Assembly: GCA_947579605.1 (NCBI GenBank)
Contig: OX388305.1
Span: forward strand, 32,377,542-32,441,541
Reading direction: 5' to 3'
Origin: Athripsodes cinereus
Lineage: Eukaryota > Arthropoda > Insecta > Trichoptera > Leptoceridae
DNA: 64,000 nucleotides
A program made the translations under genes and the position numbers. Below, in pieces: positions 11,492 to 22,880 of the stretch. Position 1 is the first letter of the stretch. Each line of letters starts with the position of its first letter. The notes beneath the pieces are model-generated. The model worked only from the letters and a program-made list of their open reading frames with translations, did not search any database and was not told where the DNA came from.

Positions 11492-12918
11492 TTAATACCT
11501 CCATGAGTTAACTCACAACCCATTCAAACATTAACCGTTAATATTGGTACAAAATATTACTTTATTATACAATCAGTACAATCCATTTTATTTTCGTTGT
11601 AATATCCGTTATTTAAAATAAAGCAGATCACTTGTATTGAGTTTGTATGGTTGCCCAATTTAAGATCAATATAATATATTATTTTTCTACATATTTATGG
11701 ATATAAGGGTGTTATGGAAATATTAAAATATGAAAAATATACCTATCTGACTTCACTATGTAGATTTTGGTTTTTGTCCTTAAAACATGAATTATCGTGC
11801 CCTGCAATATAATACAGACATACCTAGTTGGTTGCATAGTCTTAATTTCTCTCGTTCATTTGAACTTGTGTCTCTATTCGATTCAACATCATCCATGGCG
11901 TGCAGAGGTTTTCCATTGAGGTGGGCGTTATGAATAACTTATTAATATCAGTATATAGGCTTTAGCAAGCAATCATAGCCGCTTTCATAGTTTTCTTCTG
12001 AGATCGCATTGGCCTTCAGCTCTAATGATCCTTGTAAGAGTTTAATAATAATAATCTTCATTTTAAGGATACTGTCTTCCAATAAACAAAACCCTAGATA
12101 TTAATTTGGTTAATATATCTCGTATACAATCTTTTGTTATTTAATTTTTTAACTTGTTATTTAATTTATTTGTAGTGTGCTATTTATAATTAATAAATAA
12201 ATAAATAATATTCTCTACCTGATGTCCATTCAATAATATTGATGCTTATTATTATTATACTGGTAGCATAGAATATAGCGGAAAACAATAATCAGAAGAC
12301 AAATAGTACAACTAAGCTGTATCCGTTACAAAGATAAAATTTCCGTTGTAAATAATGCCAATCAATCAGAAATAATTAAAGGATATTAAATATTTCCGTC
12401 ATATAAAATTTATTTTTGCTTCCTATGGTCCCAATACAACGATTCTCATGGAAGCGATATAATATAACACTAACAAATTCATAATATAAATACACAGTAA
12501 AATCTATAAGAGAAATCAGATATAATTATATAAATATTATTTAATATAATCAAGGTCCCTGATGGTCCCTCAGAATCTCATATCACATAAAACAAATGGT
12601 AGATATTATTATTAATACATAACATTATAGATAAGGTAGTTCGTATAATATTTTATCAGTAACTATGGTATTTTTTTACTTAACTTTTAAAGCTTCTATG
12701 ACCTAAATAACAATAAGTTATAAATAATTTCCTATAGTACCCCAAGGCTATTAAAAATCATGAAATTATATATTATACAGATGATTATACGAGTAAGACG
12801 TGATGAAGCAAGCCTCAGTTTTGCAATCAATAAATACCTATTTTTTTAATCCACAATGCAAATAAATTACAATAATATTCTTCTTACTTAATTGTTAATA
12901 AGGTTGAAAGAACTTATT
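11492..12918. other. AT-rich intergenic stretch downstream of Ddc
   Basis: No gene was recognised. On the - strand an ATTAAA at 12845-12850 lies about 70 bases past the Ddc stop and could be its polyadenylation signal. Confidence 0.4.
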
Positions 12919-15900
12919 TTAAGCTTTCAAAATTTCATCAGCACAAGCGGCGACTTCTTTCCAGGACAACTCAATATCTTCTTTCTCACTGAATCTTGAG
13001 CACACTGCCATCCTCAAGAAGTATGTGTCGCCAATCTTGGAGGGCACAAGATGGATGATTCCTCTGTCATTAATTCTTTTATGTAGTTTCTCGTTGTTTT
13101 CATTACAACCCTTCAATCTGAAGCACACTAATCCCATGATGACTTCTTCTACAATTTCAAATCTGGAATCAGCATTACAAAGTGCTTCAAAGTGATGAGC
13201 CAAAGCAATATGCTTACGAATGTGAGCTTGAAGGTTTGCGACACCGTAGAGCCTCAAAACAAACCACAGTTTCAATGATCGGAATCTTCTTCCAAGTGGA
13301 ATTTGCCAATGTCTATAATCTGGAGCAGACCCTTGCATTTCATGTTTCAAGTATAATGGATCAACATTGAAAGCATTGACAACCCAACTTGGATCTTTAA
13401 GCCACATGGCAGAACAATCAAAGTTAACCAACATCCATTTATGTGGATTGAAGTTGAATGAGTCTGCTGTCTCTATCCCCTTCATGAGGTAACGATATTC
13501 TGGACAAATGAAAGCTGATCCAGCATAAGCAGCATCCACGTGGAGCCATACATTCTCCTTGTTTGCCACAGCACCAATCTCATCTAATGCATCGAATGTA
13601 CAGGAAGATGTTGTTCCTAAGGTAGCCACCACCTAAAATTTAATATTTGTTTTTATTTATATCTACATTGTACGACATCTGTGTAGAGACATCTACATAA
13701 ACATCTACATAAATTATATGTACATGGATTACGTGTAATAAGAGCGTAAAAAATTCGTAGATAATAATGTACTGTATATAGCAGAGATTCAAACCATTTA
13801 TATGATGTATTAGGTATTTTTCATATAATATATTACTTAAATTAAATCAGCTTGGTATAATTTTTTGTCATCAGTTAATTAATTACTTTTATTTATCTAC
13901 AAAAACACAGGCCTTTTACACTTTTAAATATAACCTATGAACAAAACGAATAATAACAGAGACATAAAATAACGATAAATTAATAGCACCAACAGGTAAA
14001 ATGAATGAAAAACATAAATATTTAAAACAATGAAAAATGTAATAAATTAATAGGATCAGAAAAGAAATCACAAAATCAATTACGATAATAGAGATAATAC
14101 AGTTATTAAAAATATAGGAAATGAATTACGACAAAATCGAATATGAATTTAATAAAGGAATAGTTAAATAATAATAGGATATTAAAATATGAATAATTAG
14201 GATATACCTATAGGAAGATAAAAATTAATAGAAATTATTACAGTGATTAGTAATTATTACAAAAGTATGACAATGAAACATAAATAGTAAAAAAAATAGA
14301 TAAAACAAATACAGAATGATGGTAAAACTTAAAACATCCATCGTAATAAAAAGAGTCATTTTTGAAAATTTCGTAACGACATGAATATATATTATACAAT
14401 CGGTCAAAAATAGTCTCGACTGCCCAATGTCACTCAACATTTCAAAAAATATGTCAGTTCAATATTTCTCACCATATTCTCTGATTTGTGCAATCTAGGC
14501 ATCAAAGAATGATAGTTTGAGCATTACCCTCATGAAACATTACTATTAGTCTATCTAAATCTCTATCAGTCTTAAAAACTTTCTTTGTGCCCTACAGTTA
14601 ATAAATTAACGTCATAGTAGGGAGACCCCAGAGTTATTCTCAAGTATCGGTCTAACAAGGGATTTTTTATTTATTTATGCAAATCGACGGAATACTACAG
14701 ACAATACATATTATATAAATTTAGTACAGGTATATAATTATCATCAGAGATGTGACGTATTTGAAATAAAAGTATTTAAAATACAAATACAAAATACAAA
14801 ATACGTATTTGTATTTTGTATTTCAAATACCTTTTTGTAAAAAGTATTTTGTATTTTATTTGAAATACTTTTTTTGAGTATTTTGTATTTTACACAAAAT
14901 ACTTTTACAAAATACCTTTTTATTGTTTGAAACAAAATTCTGCCATTAATTGATATGCGCGTACGCAAGCTTTTTTTGCCAATTTGTTGAGTTACAAATA
15001 TAACGTTTCCATTAGAGTACTCCATGTTTGAGATATACACACATAATAATGATGATTGAACAAATTATACATGACGCCGTTTAATGTTTCATGGCCATCT
15101 CAAGGGCGCTGTGATTTCTCCTGAATGGTAGCATTTTCAATTTTGTCTGAAGGCAATCTATTCCAGGCAGATGACGCTGCGACTCTGTTTCTTCTTTCTG
15201 CAAATTTAGAAGTATTTGCCCTTTTGAGTTCAACGAGTTTAAGAAGCTGATCACAGCCTTCGCCACACATTTTCGTCAGCGGAACAGCTCAGTGGGTGGT
15301 GTGCTGCCTTGTGGACAGTGAGACACACCACTATCTCTAGGACTCACAGTTAGTGTAGACTTCTTAGTAGTGAAGTTTTGTGGCAGCTCTTATTCTCTCT
15401 GTAAATGATCCGGAGGCAACATTAAAAACCATCTGAAGACGATAAGGAAGAGTCTGGAGCAGTCCTGTATATAATTTATGATGTTACAGTAGTCCATACG
15501 ATTTCAGATTTGGATTATCCATTCTGATTTATTTTGCAGACCAAGTCAGGAATTCTCTTACCTGCTTGATGATACTCAATCCATTTATGACAATTTTCGG
15601 CTTATCTCTTCTAACAACGGTACATTTTGTCATGACTTAATTTATTTTTTTTTCTATTTTGACAGTTCTTCCTAAGGCTCATCCTCATTGTCTGCAAGCA
15701 ATGATATATCGAATCATGTAAACCCTTTCTCCATTTATGTATACTCTTGTCCAGTTTTTCATTCATCAATTGTCTGCAAGCAATGCTATATCTAATCATG
15801 TCAACCCTTTCTCCATTTATGTATACTTTTGTCCAGTTTTTAATTTCTTTTTCATTCATCAATGGTTAAATATTAAATACTTTTGTCTTACACCTTGTTC

Positions 15901-18900
15901 GACTATTTGTAAAAAGTATTTTAAAAAGGTATTTTAAAAAAGTATTTTGAAAATACGTATTTTGTATTTTGTATTTAAATACCATTTTGAAAAAGTATTT
16001 AGTATTTTGTATTTAAAATACAAAAATTCAAAAATATTTGTATTTTGTATTTAAATACTTTTTTGGAAGTATTTTGCACATCTCTGATTATCATTAACAA
16101 GTATACAATGCAATGTCCAATTTATAAGTGTCCATATATTAAATGATTTATTTTCTATTATAGCCCATTCGGTTGTCATACACAATCAAAACTATAAAAG
16201 CAATAAAAAAGAAGTCAAAAATTTTGAAATATATATAACAACCTATATACGAGTATATAACATATAAATAACAACCTATAATAACAGTCAATTTTTTTCT
16301 CTCTCCCATTCAGTAGGTATATATTATTTAATTATATTAATAAATTGAATGAAAAAACAAAATATTCAAAGTTGCTGCCTTCTTATATTTAATATTAATT
16401 GCCAAAAATACCCACGTAAAATGGAATAAGTCCGGCATTTTTATCTTCCATGATAGCTTGCTGAAGAGCATCTCCTCTCATTTTTCTCTTATCATCTGTG
16501 GCCACTTGCCTCATCTTTACACCACCCAGAAGACCAGCACGCTCTACGGACGAATGGGCTTGCTCTAAAAAATATAAAATAATAATAATAAACACTGTAA
16601 ATAAGCGTTTACTTTCAACATTTTTGGCAATGAAACGACATTCTATTGATTGTCTTATTTTTAGAAGAGTTGTTTATTTAATACTTGGATACTGGAAATA
16701 AAATAGGGGCTAAACAAAAAAAATATGCCAAAGCTAATGCCCAAAAAATAGTATAAGTGATAAGTCTATCTGTTCTATCACCTGTCCTATCGGCTCTTAG
16801 ATTCATCGAAAAATTCGTAATCGGTAAGTGTCGCACGTTGTTGTTAAAAAAAAATCGTTTGGCGCTTAGCCCCTATTTTATTTCCAGTATTCACTTATAT
16901 ATCTATCCAAATATAAAAAAAAATAAACTTTATTATACATCTATGTTGTCGTGGAAAGAGGTGACGCAATTGGCACAGAGACGCTCTGAATGGAGGAGGC
17001 TGGTTTCTGCCCTGTGCTCCCGAGAGGAGCGTTGAGGGCGATGATGATGATGATGATGATACATCTATACCAACAATATCAACTTGAGTGTCATTTTATA
17101 ACTAATGTTAAGTGAATATTTTAAATAAAAAGTCTTTCTTTTTCTCGTTGTATACACATATTATCTAATTGACAAAATAAACCTCAGAGTTATTAGATAG
17201 TACTGAATATTCTCCGTTATGATCATGTGACTGTCATCTATCATACTATGTTTTTATTTCTATAAGAGGATAACGGACTGTATCATTAATATATATTATG
17301 TGATAATTTATTTTAAATTAAATTAACGTAGGTAGGTACCTATATATTAAGAGTAAATCATGATGACATCACAACTATACTATTCAATCAATTACACGTC
17401 TTGGGGATGAAAAGAGTATCCGCTTATGAAATTATTGAAAAGCACAAAGCTCTTTTGAGTTGCTTATGATTCAATTAACGAAGCGTATCGCTAGGTGACA
17501 GTTCTGTGAGGGGGACGGGGGGAGGGTTCCAATTAAACTTTATAGAAAGTGATGCTGGAATACTGTGTACTTCGTAAATACATTGACTTACATAGATAAG
17601 TACATCTATGTACCTATAGATAAAATTTAATGAAGTTCATGCGCTCCTTCAATAAAACCTCATCTAAAGAACTTTGTACAAGATTTGCAGACTCTCCCAT
17701 ACGCGGATAAGTAGGTTATGGCTACAAAATGTATACAGTATTAAAGTCATTCCTTATGCATATTTATTTTATACGCCTAACGCAAAATTATAGAAGTAAA
17801 TTACATTATCGATAAATTTTATCTCTAAATATACCTAATTATGAAAGAATTTGTCTCACATTCTTTTTCGTAAGTTTTCGAGTGTCCTGTAAATGGCAGG
17901 CGTTCGAAAAAATAAAGTCATTTTAAAAATAAATTTTGTGATAAGGTTTGTTTCTATCCCGAATGTCTTACTTTATTGTTGGCGTGGAAAGGGCGGCTTG
18001 CATGTTTATAATATGCTGCTGATCTGCTAGCTAACCCACTTGGAAAATATACTGTGATGAATGAGTCTAAGTATATTGTGATGTCACTTATCTATTGAGA
18101 AGACAACGATCTGTGCATCAATTATAAATGAAAATTATTCTTTAACAATTATTCCACTTGTGTAATCGCGACCTGCCTATTTCATCGATTATATTGTACA
18201 AGATGTCTCACTTTATAGATACCTAATAATTGCATTGCCAATTGCATCTATGTTAACATAAAATTGTTTTTGTAATTAAATATAGCATTGTCAGTGTGAT
18301 TACACGAGTATGATTCTAACTTTTCCTGTACTGCGATATCCGCTATTTTAATATTTCATTCAGCACAACCTCTACATATTTACCTATGGAATTACGTGTA
18401 TTAAACATAAAACATATGTTATTCAAATTATTGTTGATAAAATATACCCATATCACATAAATATTACTTCTAACGTTTAACATAGGATTAGCTGCTGTAA
18501 TATTACTTACTTGAGCAATAACCGACTAATTTGGGGATAATATCCTGATCAGTCCATCCTGGATTCTGTTCTTTCAACGTCACTAATGCTTTCGCCTTTG
18601 CTCCTAACAGAGCCACCAAAGTAGCTTCACTGGCAGTACCTTGAATAACACCGCCACCTTTGCCTCCAGAGCAGGCTAAGAATTCAGCAGGCAGTTCCAA
18701 CATTTTACCTAACCAATCTAACATTACAACTTCCAGTTCAGTGCATGCGGGACTGGCAATCTGAAATCAGATTTAAAATAAGGAAAATAAATTAAAGTAA
18801 GTATCAAAGATTTTTTTGTACATTGTTAGAAATATTTTTGAGTTTCAAGTCGCTAATTACCCATGAAAATCCAATGCAAGCAATGGCTCCACTGAGCATA

Positions 18901-21900
18901 TCAGCCACAATAGCTGGATAACTGTTTGCTGTTGGGAAATACGCATGGAACTTTGGAGAATGCCAGTGTGTTACACCAGGCATGATAACTCTCTCAATAT
19001 CAGCCATTACAGCCTTCCAATCTTCAGCTTGTTCCGGAGCATTACTAGGCACTAGGGGCCGCAAGTATCCTGGCTCTACTTCTGGTAAAACACGGCTGTA
19101 ACAAATCAATGTGTACATTTATACCTATAGATGTTGCATATTTCATTGAAGTAATTCCAGGTCTTTAAAAAAATTATATGATTCGATCTTATGTAGTAGA
19201 TATTTATAAAGAAAATTTAAAGTTTTCACATGCTGTTTTTCAAAGTTTCATTGTCGTTAATATTGCTATTCTTAATAATCTTAATAAAATTCAGATTATT
19301 TATTGAGGACAAGATATGGAACGTTATTAAATTATCTCTTAATTTTGAAGATTTGGTTTTGTTTTCTTTTTATTATTTTTCACAACATTGAGCCTATAAA
19401 ACCATTCTTGTTTTAATGTAACAAAATCTATATTTGTTAATAATTAAAATTTATTTATACTATAGAGATTATTTTAAATCGTGCATGAATTCGTAAGTAT
19501 GCAAGATTGTTGCGACACACTACAATATAAATAATATTGAATCCAATGTCACTTAACTTTCAAAAACAATTTCGTTCTACAGTGTGCTGTGTCTTAAACG
19601 TTTGATAGATTGGCAATACAATATAATGTCTAAGCTTGTTTATCTATAATACCACAATAGTATATTATAGTAATATAATAAATATCTATGATATGTGCAA
19701 AATGACCATTGTTGTGGTCACTTGGCCCAATAATTCACTCACTCTCTCTCACCTAACCGTGCACTATAAGTAGGTAGGTACCTGTACCGCCTCAATTATA
19801 TATTATCACATTCCTAATAATTATTATCATTATGTATAGGTAGGTACCTACATATCCATATCATTTAGGTAACCTGAGAGTTGAATTACTTTATCTATGA
19901 ATTTCAATTAAGTATATATATTTTATTTTATTTTATTTATTAACCAAGCAAACATACAGCTTTTAGCATATATTACAAACTAAAACATTACACAAATATT
20001 TGACCAATGAAATTTGCGGATATTACAAGTGCATCGGTGTTTACAATCCATAAAAAGGACAAAAAAAATATGAAATGAATTCATAAATTTCACTTAATTT
20101 AACAATACTCTAAAACAAAAACAAGAACATGAACATGCAGTAGGTCATTGGCAAAAAAAATATATATTTATACAAATGTAAATGTTTCACAATCTGAAAT
20201 ATAAATGATCCAAATTTTATCGTAAATTAGAGAAGAAACCTTTCCAATGAAATTATTCCCTTTTTAGAAACCTCGTAACGTTAAGGTGATGTTAATCTAT
20301 TGCGGGAGGGTTTGAGCGTAAGATCACGCGATCAAAAGTTTGAAAGCTTCAGACAACCGGTCACTCTTCTCCGTTGTCATCACGTATTTTTTTTATAAAT
20401 CACGTAAAGAAGTTAGGTGGTGGATATAGTGATTTTTTTAATGGAGACACATAGGTATACATTATAAAAAAAGCACCTGGATGCATACGAATACCTACTT
20501 AACATTAATTGAATATGAATAAAGTTATATAATTACATTAAATATTTTGATTCTAATAATATATAAATATGATTATCACCATTAACAAGATACTTGCAGG
20601 TAAGTAGAGGATGTATGAATATGTATCAAGGTCTAGCACGCTAACCTTACAACGTGTTACACATTATATATGTACATATAAAATAAATACCAACATCAAT
20701 ATTATTAAAATATTATTTAAGTTAACGTTATTCGTTATTTATAAGAACTCTTAGTTCAGCACAATGTTAAATTTATTAAAAACCTTCGTGAAATTATTTT
20801 ATACAGTGAACGAGGTCTTTGCCCTAACCTTCGTATGCAAGGCACCTACCTATCCATATTTAATAATAATAATATGTAGGTACTAGTTAATGAAACAAGA
20901 GCAGACTCAGTGCGAACTAAAAATCTACTTAGAACATCGGAGATGAAAACCTTACGTGATATTACGGGCAAAAGTTTCAGAGACAGGATATACGAAATAC
21001 TGAGATTGGAAACAAATGAAACGAGGAGGACATCGTAAGATGGAGTAGGTAAAGGAGACGATTCTGGAGAGAACATGTAATAATAATAAACAATTTATTG
21101 TCAAAATAGATTTGTACAAAAAGCATAGGTACATATTGCCTTAGATCGGATTGCTAAAAACAGAATTATAGCTGCAAAGGAAACACCAGTCGGTTCACGA
21201 CCCTTTAGGAGGACCACCGAAAAGATGGAAAGACAGCTGGTCTTCAGCATCACAACAACTTCCCAACTAACAGACCGATAATCTACAACGCGAGAAAGAA
21301 GACAAAGAAAAATTTAATGAAGTAAATAACGAAGTATTTAAAATATTTATGTACATAATAATATTTATTTCAGATTAATATATGTAACTAACTTTCATGT
21401 ACAAATTCAAATAGTTTTATAAATACTATCATATTAGTTTAGCTTATTATTAATGATTTGTGAAATAGAAATTATGTCTAAATGTTTCAAAATGATTATT
21501 AGACGTATAAAGTAGGTAACTTATTTAATAGTGATGTTAGTAAATCAATCAATCACATGTTCCTAAAGAAGAATTAGAGAATGCACCTGCAGACTCTGTG
21601 AAGAGAAAGCCGAGTCCCCTCGACAGACTATACCATGATATTGTCAGAATCAAAGCACTAGAGATCTATCTATGCTCTTTGCCTGTCTATTATCTGCACG
21701 ATAATAGACAGGCAAAGAAGCGAGAGTGCAATAAATTGTATAAGTTGCAGCACAGACCAACACACCATATCTAATAAATAAAATAGGAGAGGGGTAAAAT
21801 AGGTACACCTACAGAAATTACATTATTTTCTTACCGTTCACGAATGTTTTCCAAGTATTTAACTATATAATCTACCATATCCTTCGCAAAGTCAGTAAAA

Positions 21901-22873
21901 GCTGGAGCGTCCATTGTTTCTGAAATAAAAAAATATTAAGTGAATATAATTTGTACCAATAGTTACAAATACCCATAAAAAATATAGATAATATAATATC
22001 GACAACGACATCATGCATGACAAGCTGCTAACATAAAACTACAAAAATGTAAATAAAAACACGTAAATTTAATACCCTTGAATAAATAAAAGAAACTCAA
22101 CTGTGTAAGAAACATGAAATAAATTTAAAAAAAAATACAATAATAATATATTGATAATTTTGGTAAAATATAATTGAATTACAATAATTTAGGTAGGTAT
22201 ATAAACAAATATTATAAAAGATGTAAATACACTATGTTAAGATAACGGTAACTGGGTAACGTCTACCAGTAGGCATGGCGACGACACACAGTTGGAGGTT
22301 ACCCAGAAACCTGGCTTAACATATGGATCACTCCGGAAAAACATAAAAAAATATATAAATGCAAATATATACATAGGTATATGCAACTTTTTTGGATGTA
22401 TTTTTTTTCTTTATAAAGATATATCTGTGTCATTAATTGTGTCGGCATTTACTTTGTAACACTTCATTTTAAATTATCAAATAAAATAAAATAAATATTT
22501 ATTTTATTTGATAATATATCTGTGTTTTTGTTAAAACCCAAACACAACCTTATACACCTTTCACAGTAAGCTAAAAGCTTTTGTTGTGAAAGGGGAGTTT
22601 ACCAGTACCTGGGATCGAACCACGGACCTCATGTCCATGAGGCCGAGACTCTACCTCCAGGCTACCGACGAACTCAAATTTATTTAATAATCATAAAGAA
22701 TATTAAAGAAAAATAAATAAAGTGCACAAAGTCAATCAAAATGGTCAAGCAATTTCTTCAAGTCAACCTTACAAGTATGTAATGACATGCAAACAATACA
22801 ATAATTATTATTATGCCTGCTACATTTCAAACATACCGAAATTTAAATTCATATCATTGCTAGCAGCGGCCAT
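12919..22873 (-). CDS. Ddc: Dopa decarboxylase (aromatic L-amino acid decarboxylase)
   Basis: Converts dopa to dopamine, and probably 5-HTP to serotonin, for neurotransmitters, melanin and cuticle sclerotisation. It is a cytosolic PLP enzyme. Exons on the - strand are 22880-22837 (optional, ATG at 22873), 21919-21835 (ATG at 21914), 19095-18861, 18760-18511, 16564-16416 and 13632-12919. The short form [13 protein letters not shown]... has 475 residues. Joining the 5' exon adds 14 in-frame residues ([14 protein letters not shown]), giving 489. Every expected residue is present at the pig DDC number: H192 ([10 protein letters not shown]), D271 (HVDAAYAGS), K303 (FNPHK) and Y332 (PLYLKH). The phosphate loop is canonical ([11 protein letters not shown]). 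All introns are GT-AG. Introns of 2.7-2.8 kb hold transposons. Drosophila Ddc likewise has tissue-specific N-termini by alternative splicing; the same arrangement here is an inference. Confidence 0.95.
15108..15265 (-). pseudogene. LINE C-terminal relic inside the hAT element
   Basis: A - strand frame reads [20 protein letters not shown], then AWNRLPSD, and stops soon after. This resembles the conserved end of CR1/jockey-type LINE polyproteins (the RRNRVAxxWNxLPxxV signature). It is short and isolated, and has no reverse transcriptase. Assignment to a clade is tentative. Confidence 0.5.
15689..15842. repeat. 82-bp tandem duplication
   Basis: A segment starting TGTCTGCAAGCAATG at 15689 is repeated from 15771 with few mismatches; both include CCCTTTCTCCATTTATGTAT. 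It lies inside the hAT element at 14745-16086 and probably arose within it. Confidence 0.8.
16692..16887. mobile_element. TA-flanked MITE (Tc1/mariner-like) in Ddc intron
   Basis: The ends CTGGAAATAAAATAGGGGCT and AGCCCCTATTTTATTTCCAG are perfect inverted repeats. They are flanked by TA (16690-16691 and 16888-16889). At 196 bp with no coding sequence, this fits a Tc1/mariner-type MITE by target site only. Confidence 0.75.
16943..17064 (+). mobile_element. LINE 3' end fragment with (GAT)n tail
   Basis: A short frame [20 protein letters not shown], then ALCSREER, ends in TGA and is followed by a (GAT)n microsatellite. The wording resembles the C-terminus of RTE-type reverse transcriptases. A near-identical copy occurs at 42563-42669, inside the hAT element at 38680-42949. 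Confidence 0.7.
17984..18062 (+). mobile_element. SINE family 3 copy (degenerate)
   Basis: It contains GGCTTGCATGTTTATAATATGC, then TGATCTGCTAGCTAACCCACTT, matching copies at 26436-26533, 34541-34643, 36772-36860 and 54500-54592. The tail here is divergent. Confidence 0.5.
19923..20140 (-). mobile_element. LINE 3' UTR fragment with (TTTTA)n head
   Basis: A T-rich head TTTTATTTTATTTTATTTAT is followed by AACCAAGCAAACATAC and A-rich text. The layout resembles the inverted 3' ends at 28745 and 32957, so it is probably the end of a - strand non-LTR element. Similarity is loose. Confidence 0.4.
20890..21310 (+). pseudogene. Broken LINE reverse-transcriptase C-terminal relic
   Basis: Plus-strand pieces read [20 protein letters not shown] and later [17 protein letters not shown] or RPFRRPPKRWK depending on frame. 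These are typical of the variable end of BovB/RTE-like LINE proteins. Stops and a frameshift interrupt it, and about 60 bases (21078-21140) look inserted. It lies in Ddc intron 1. Confidence 0.5.
21677..21717. repeat. Perfect 18-bp hairpin
   Basis: CTTTGCCTGTCTATTATC and its exact complement GATAATAGACAGGCAAAG flank the loop TGCAC. It lies 118 bp downstream of Ddc exon 1, in the intron. It could be a relic of a foldback MITE or a small RNA hairpin. The short stem favours a MITE relic. Confidence 0.7.
22506..22676 (-). mobile_element. tRNA-derived SINE, family 2
   Basis: On the - strand the head reads GTCGGTAGCCTGGAGGTAGA (box A), then GGTTCGATCCC (box B). It is followed by a body with ACAACAAAAGCTTTTAGCTT and a tail in AACAAAAACACAGAT. 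A near-identical copy lies at 34102-34265 and a tail piece at 44793-44832. It sits in the Ddc intron between the optional exon and exon 1. Confidence 0.75.
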
Positions 22874-22880
22874 CCTGAAC

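Larger units (their letters stand above)
14745..16086. mobile_element. hAT-type non-autonomous element in Ddc intron
   Basis: The ends CAGAGATGTG and CACATCTCTG are flanked by a perfect 8-bp repeat ATTATCAT (14737-14744 and 16087-16094). Both subterminal regions consist of repeated GTATTTTGTATTT motifs in opposite orientation, a typical hAT arrangement. The 1342-bp element encodes no transposase. Inside is a LINE C-terminal relic at 15108-15265 and an 82-bp tandem duplication at 15689-15842. Confidence 0.85.
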
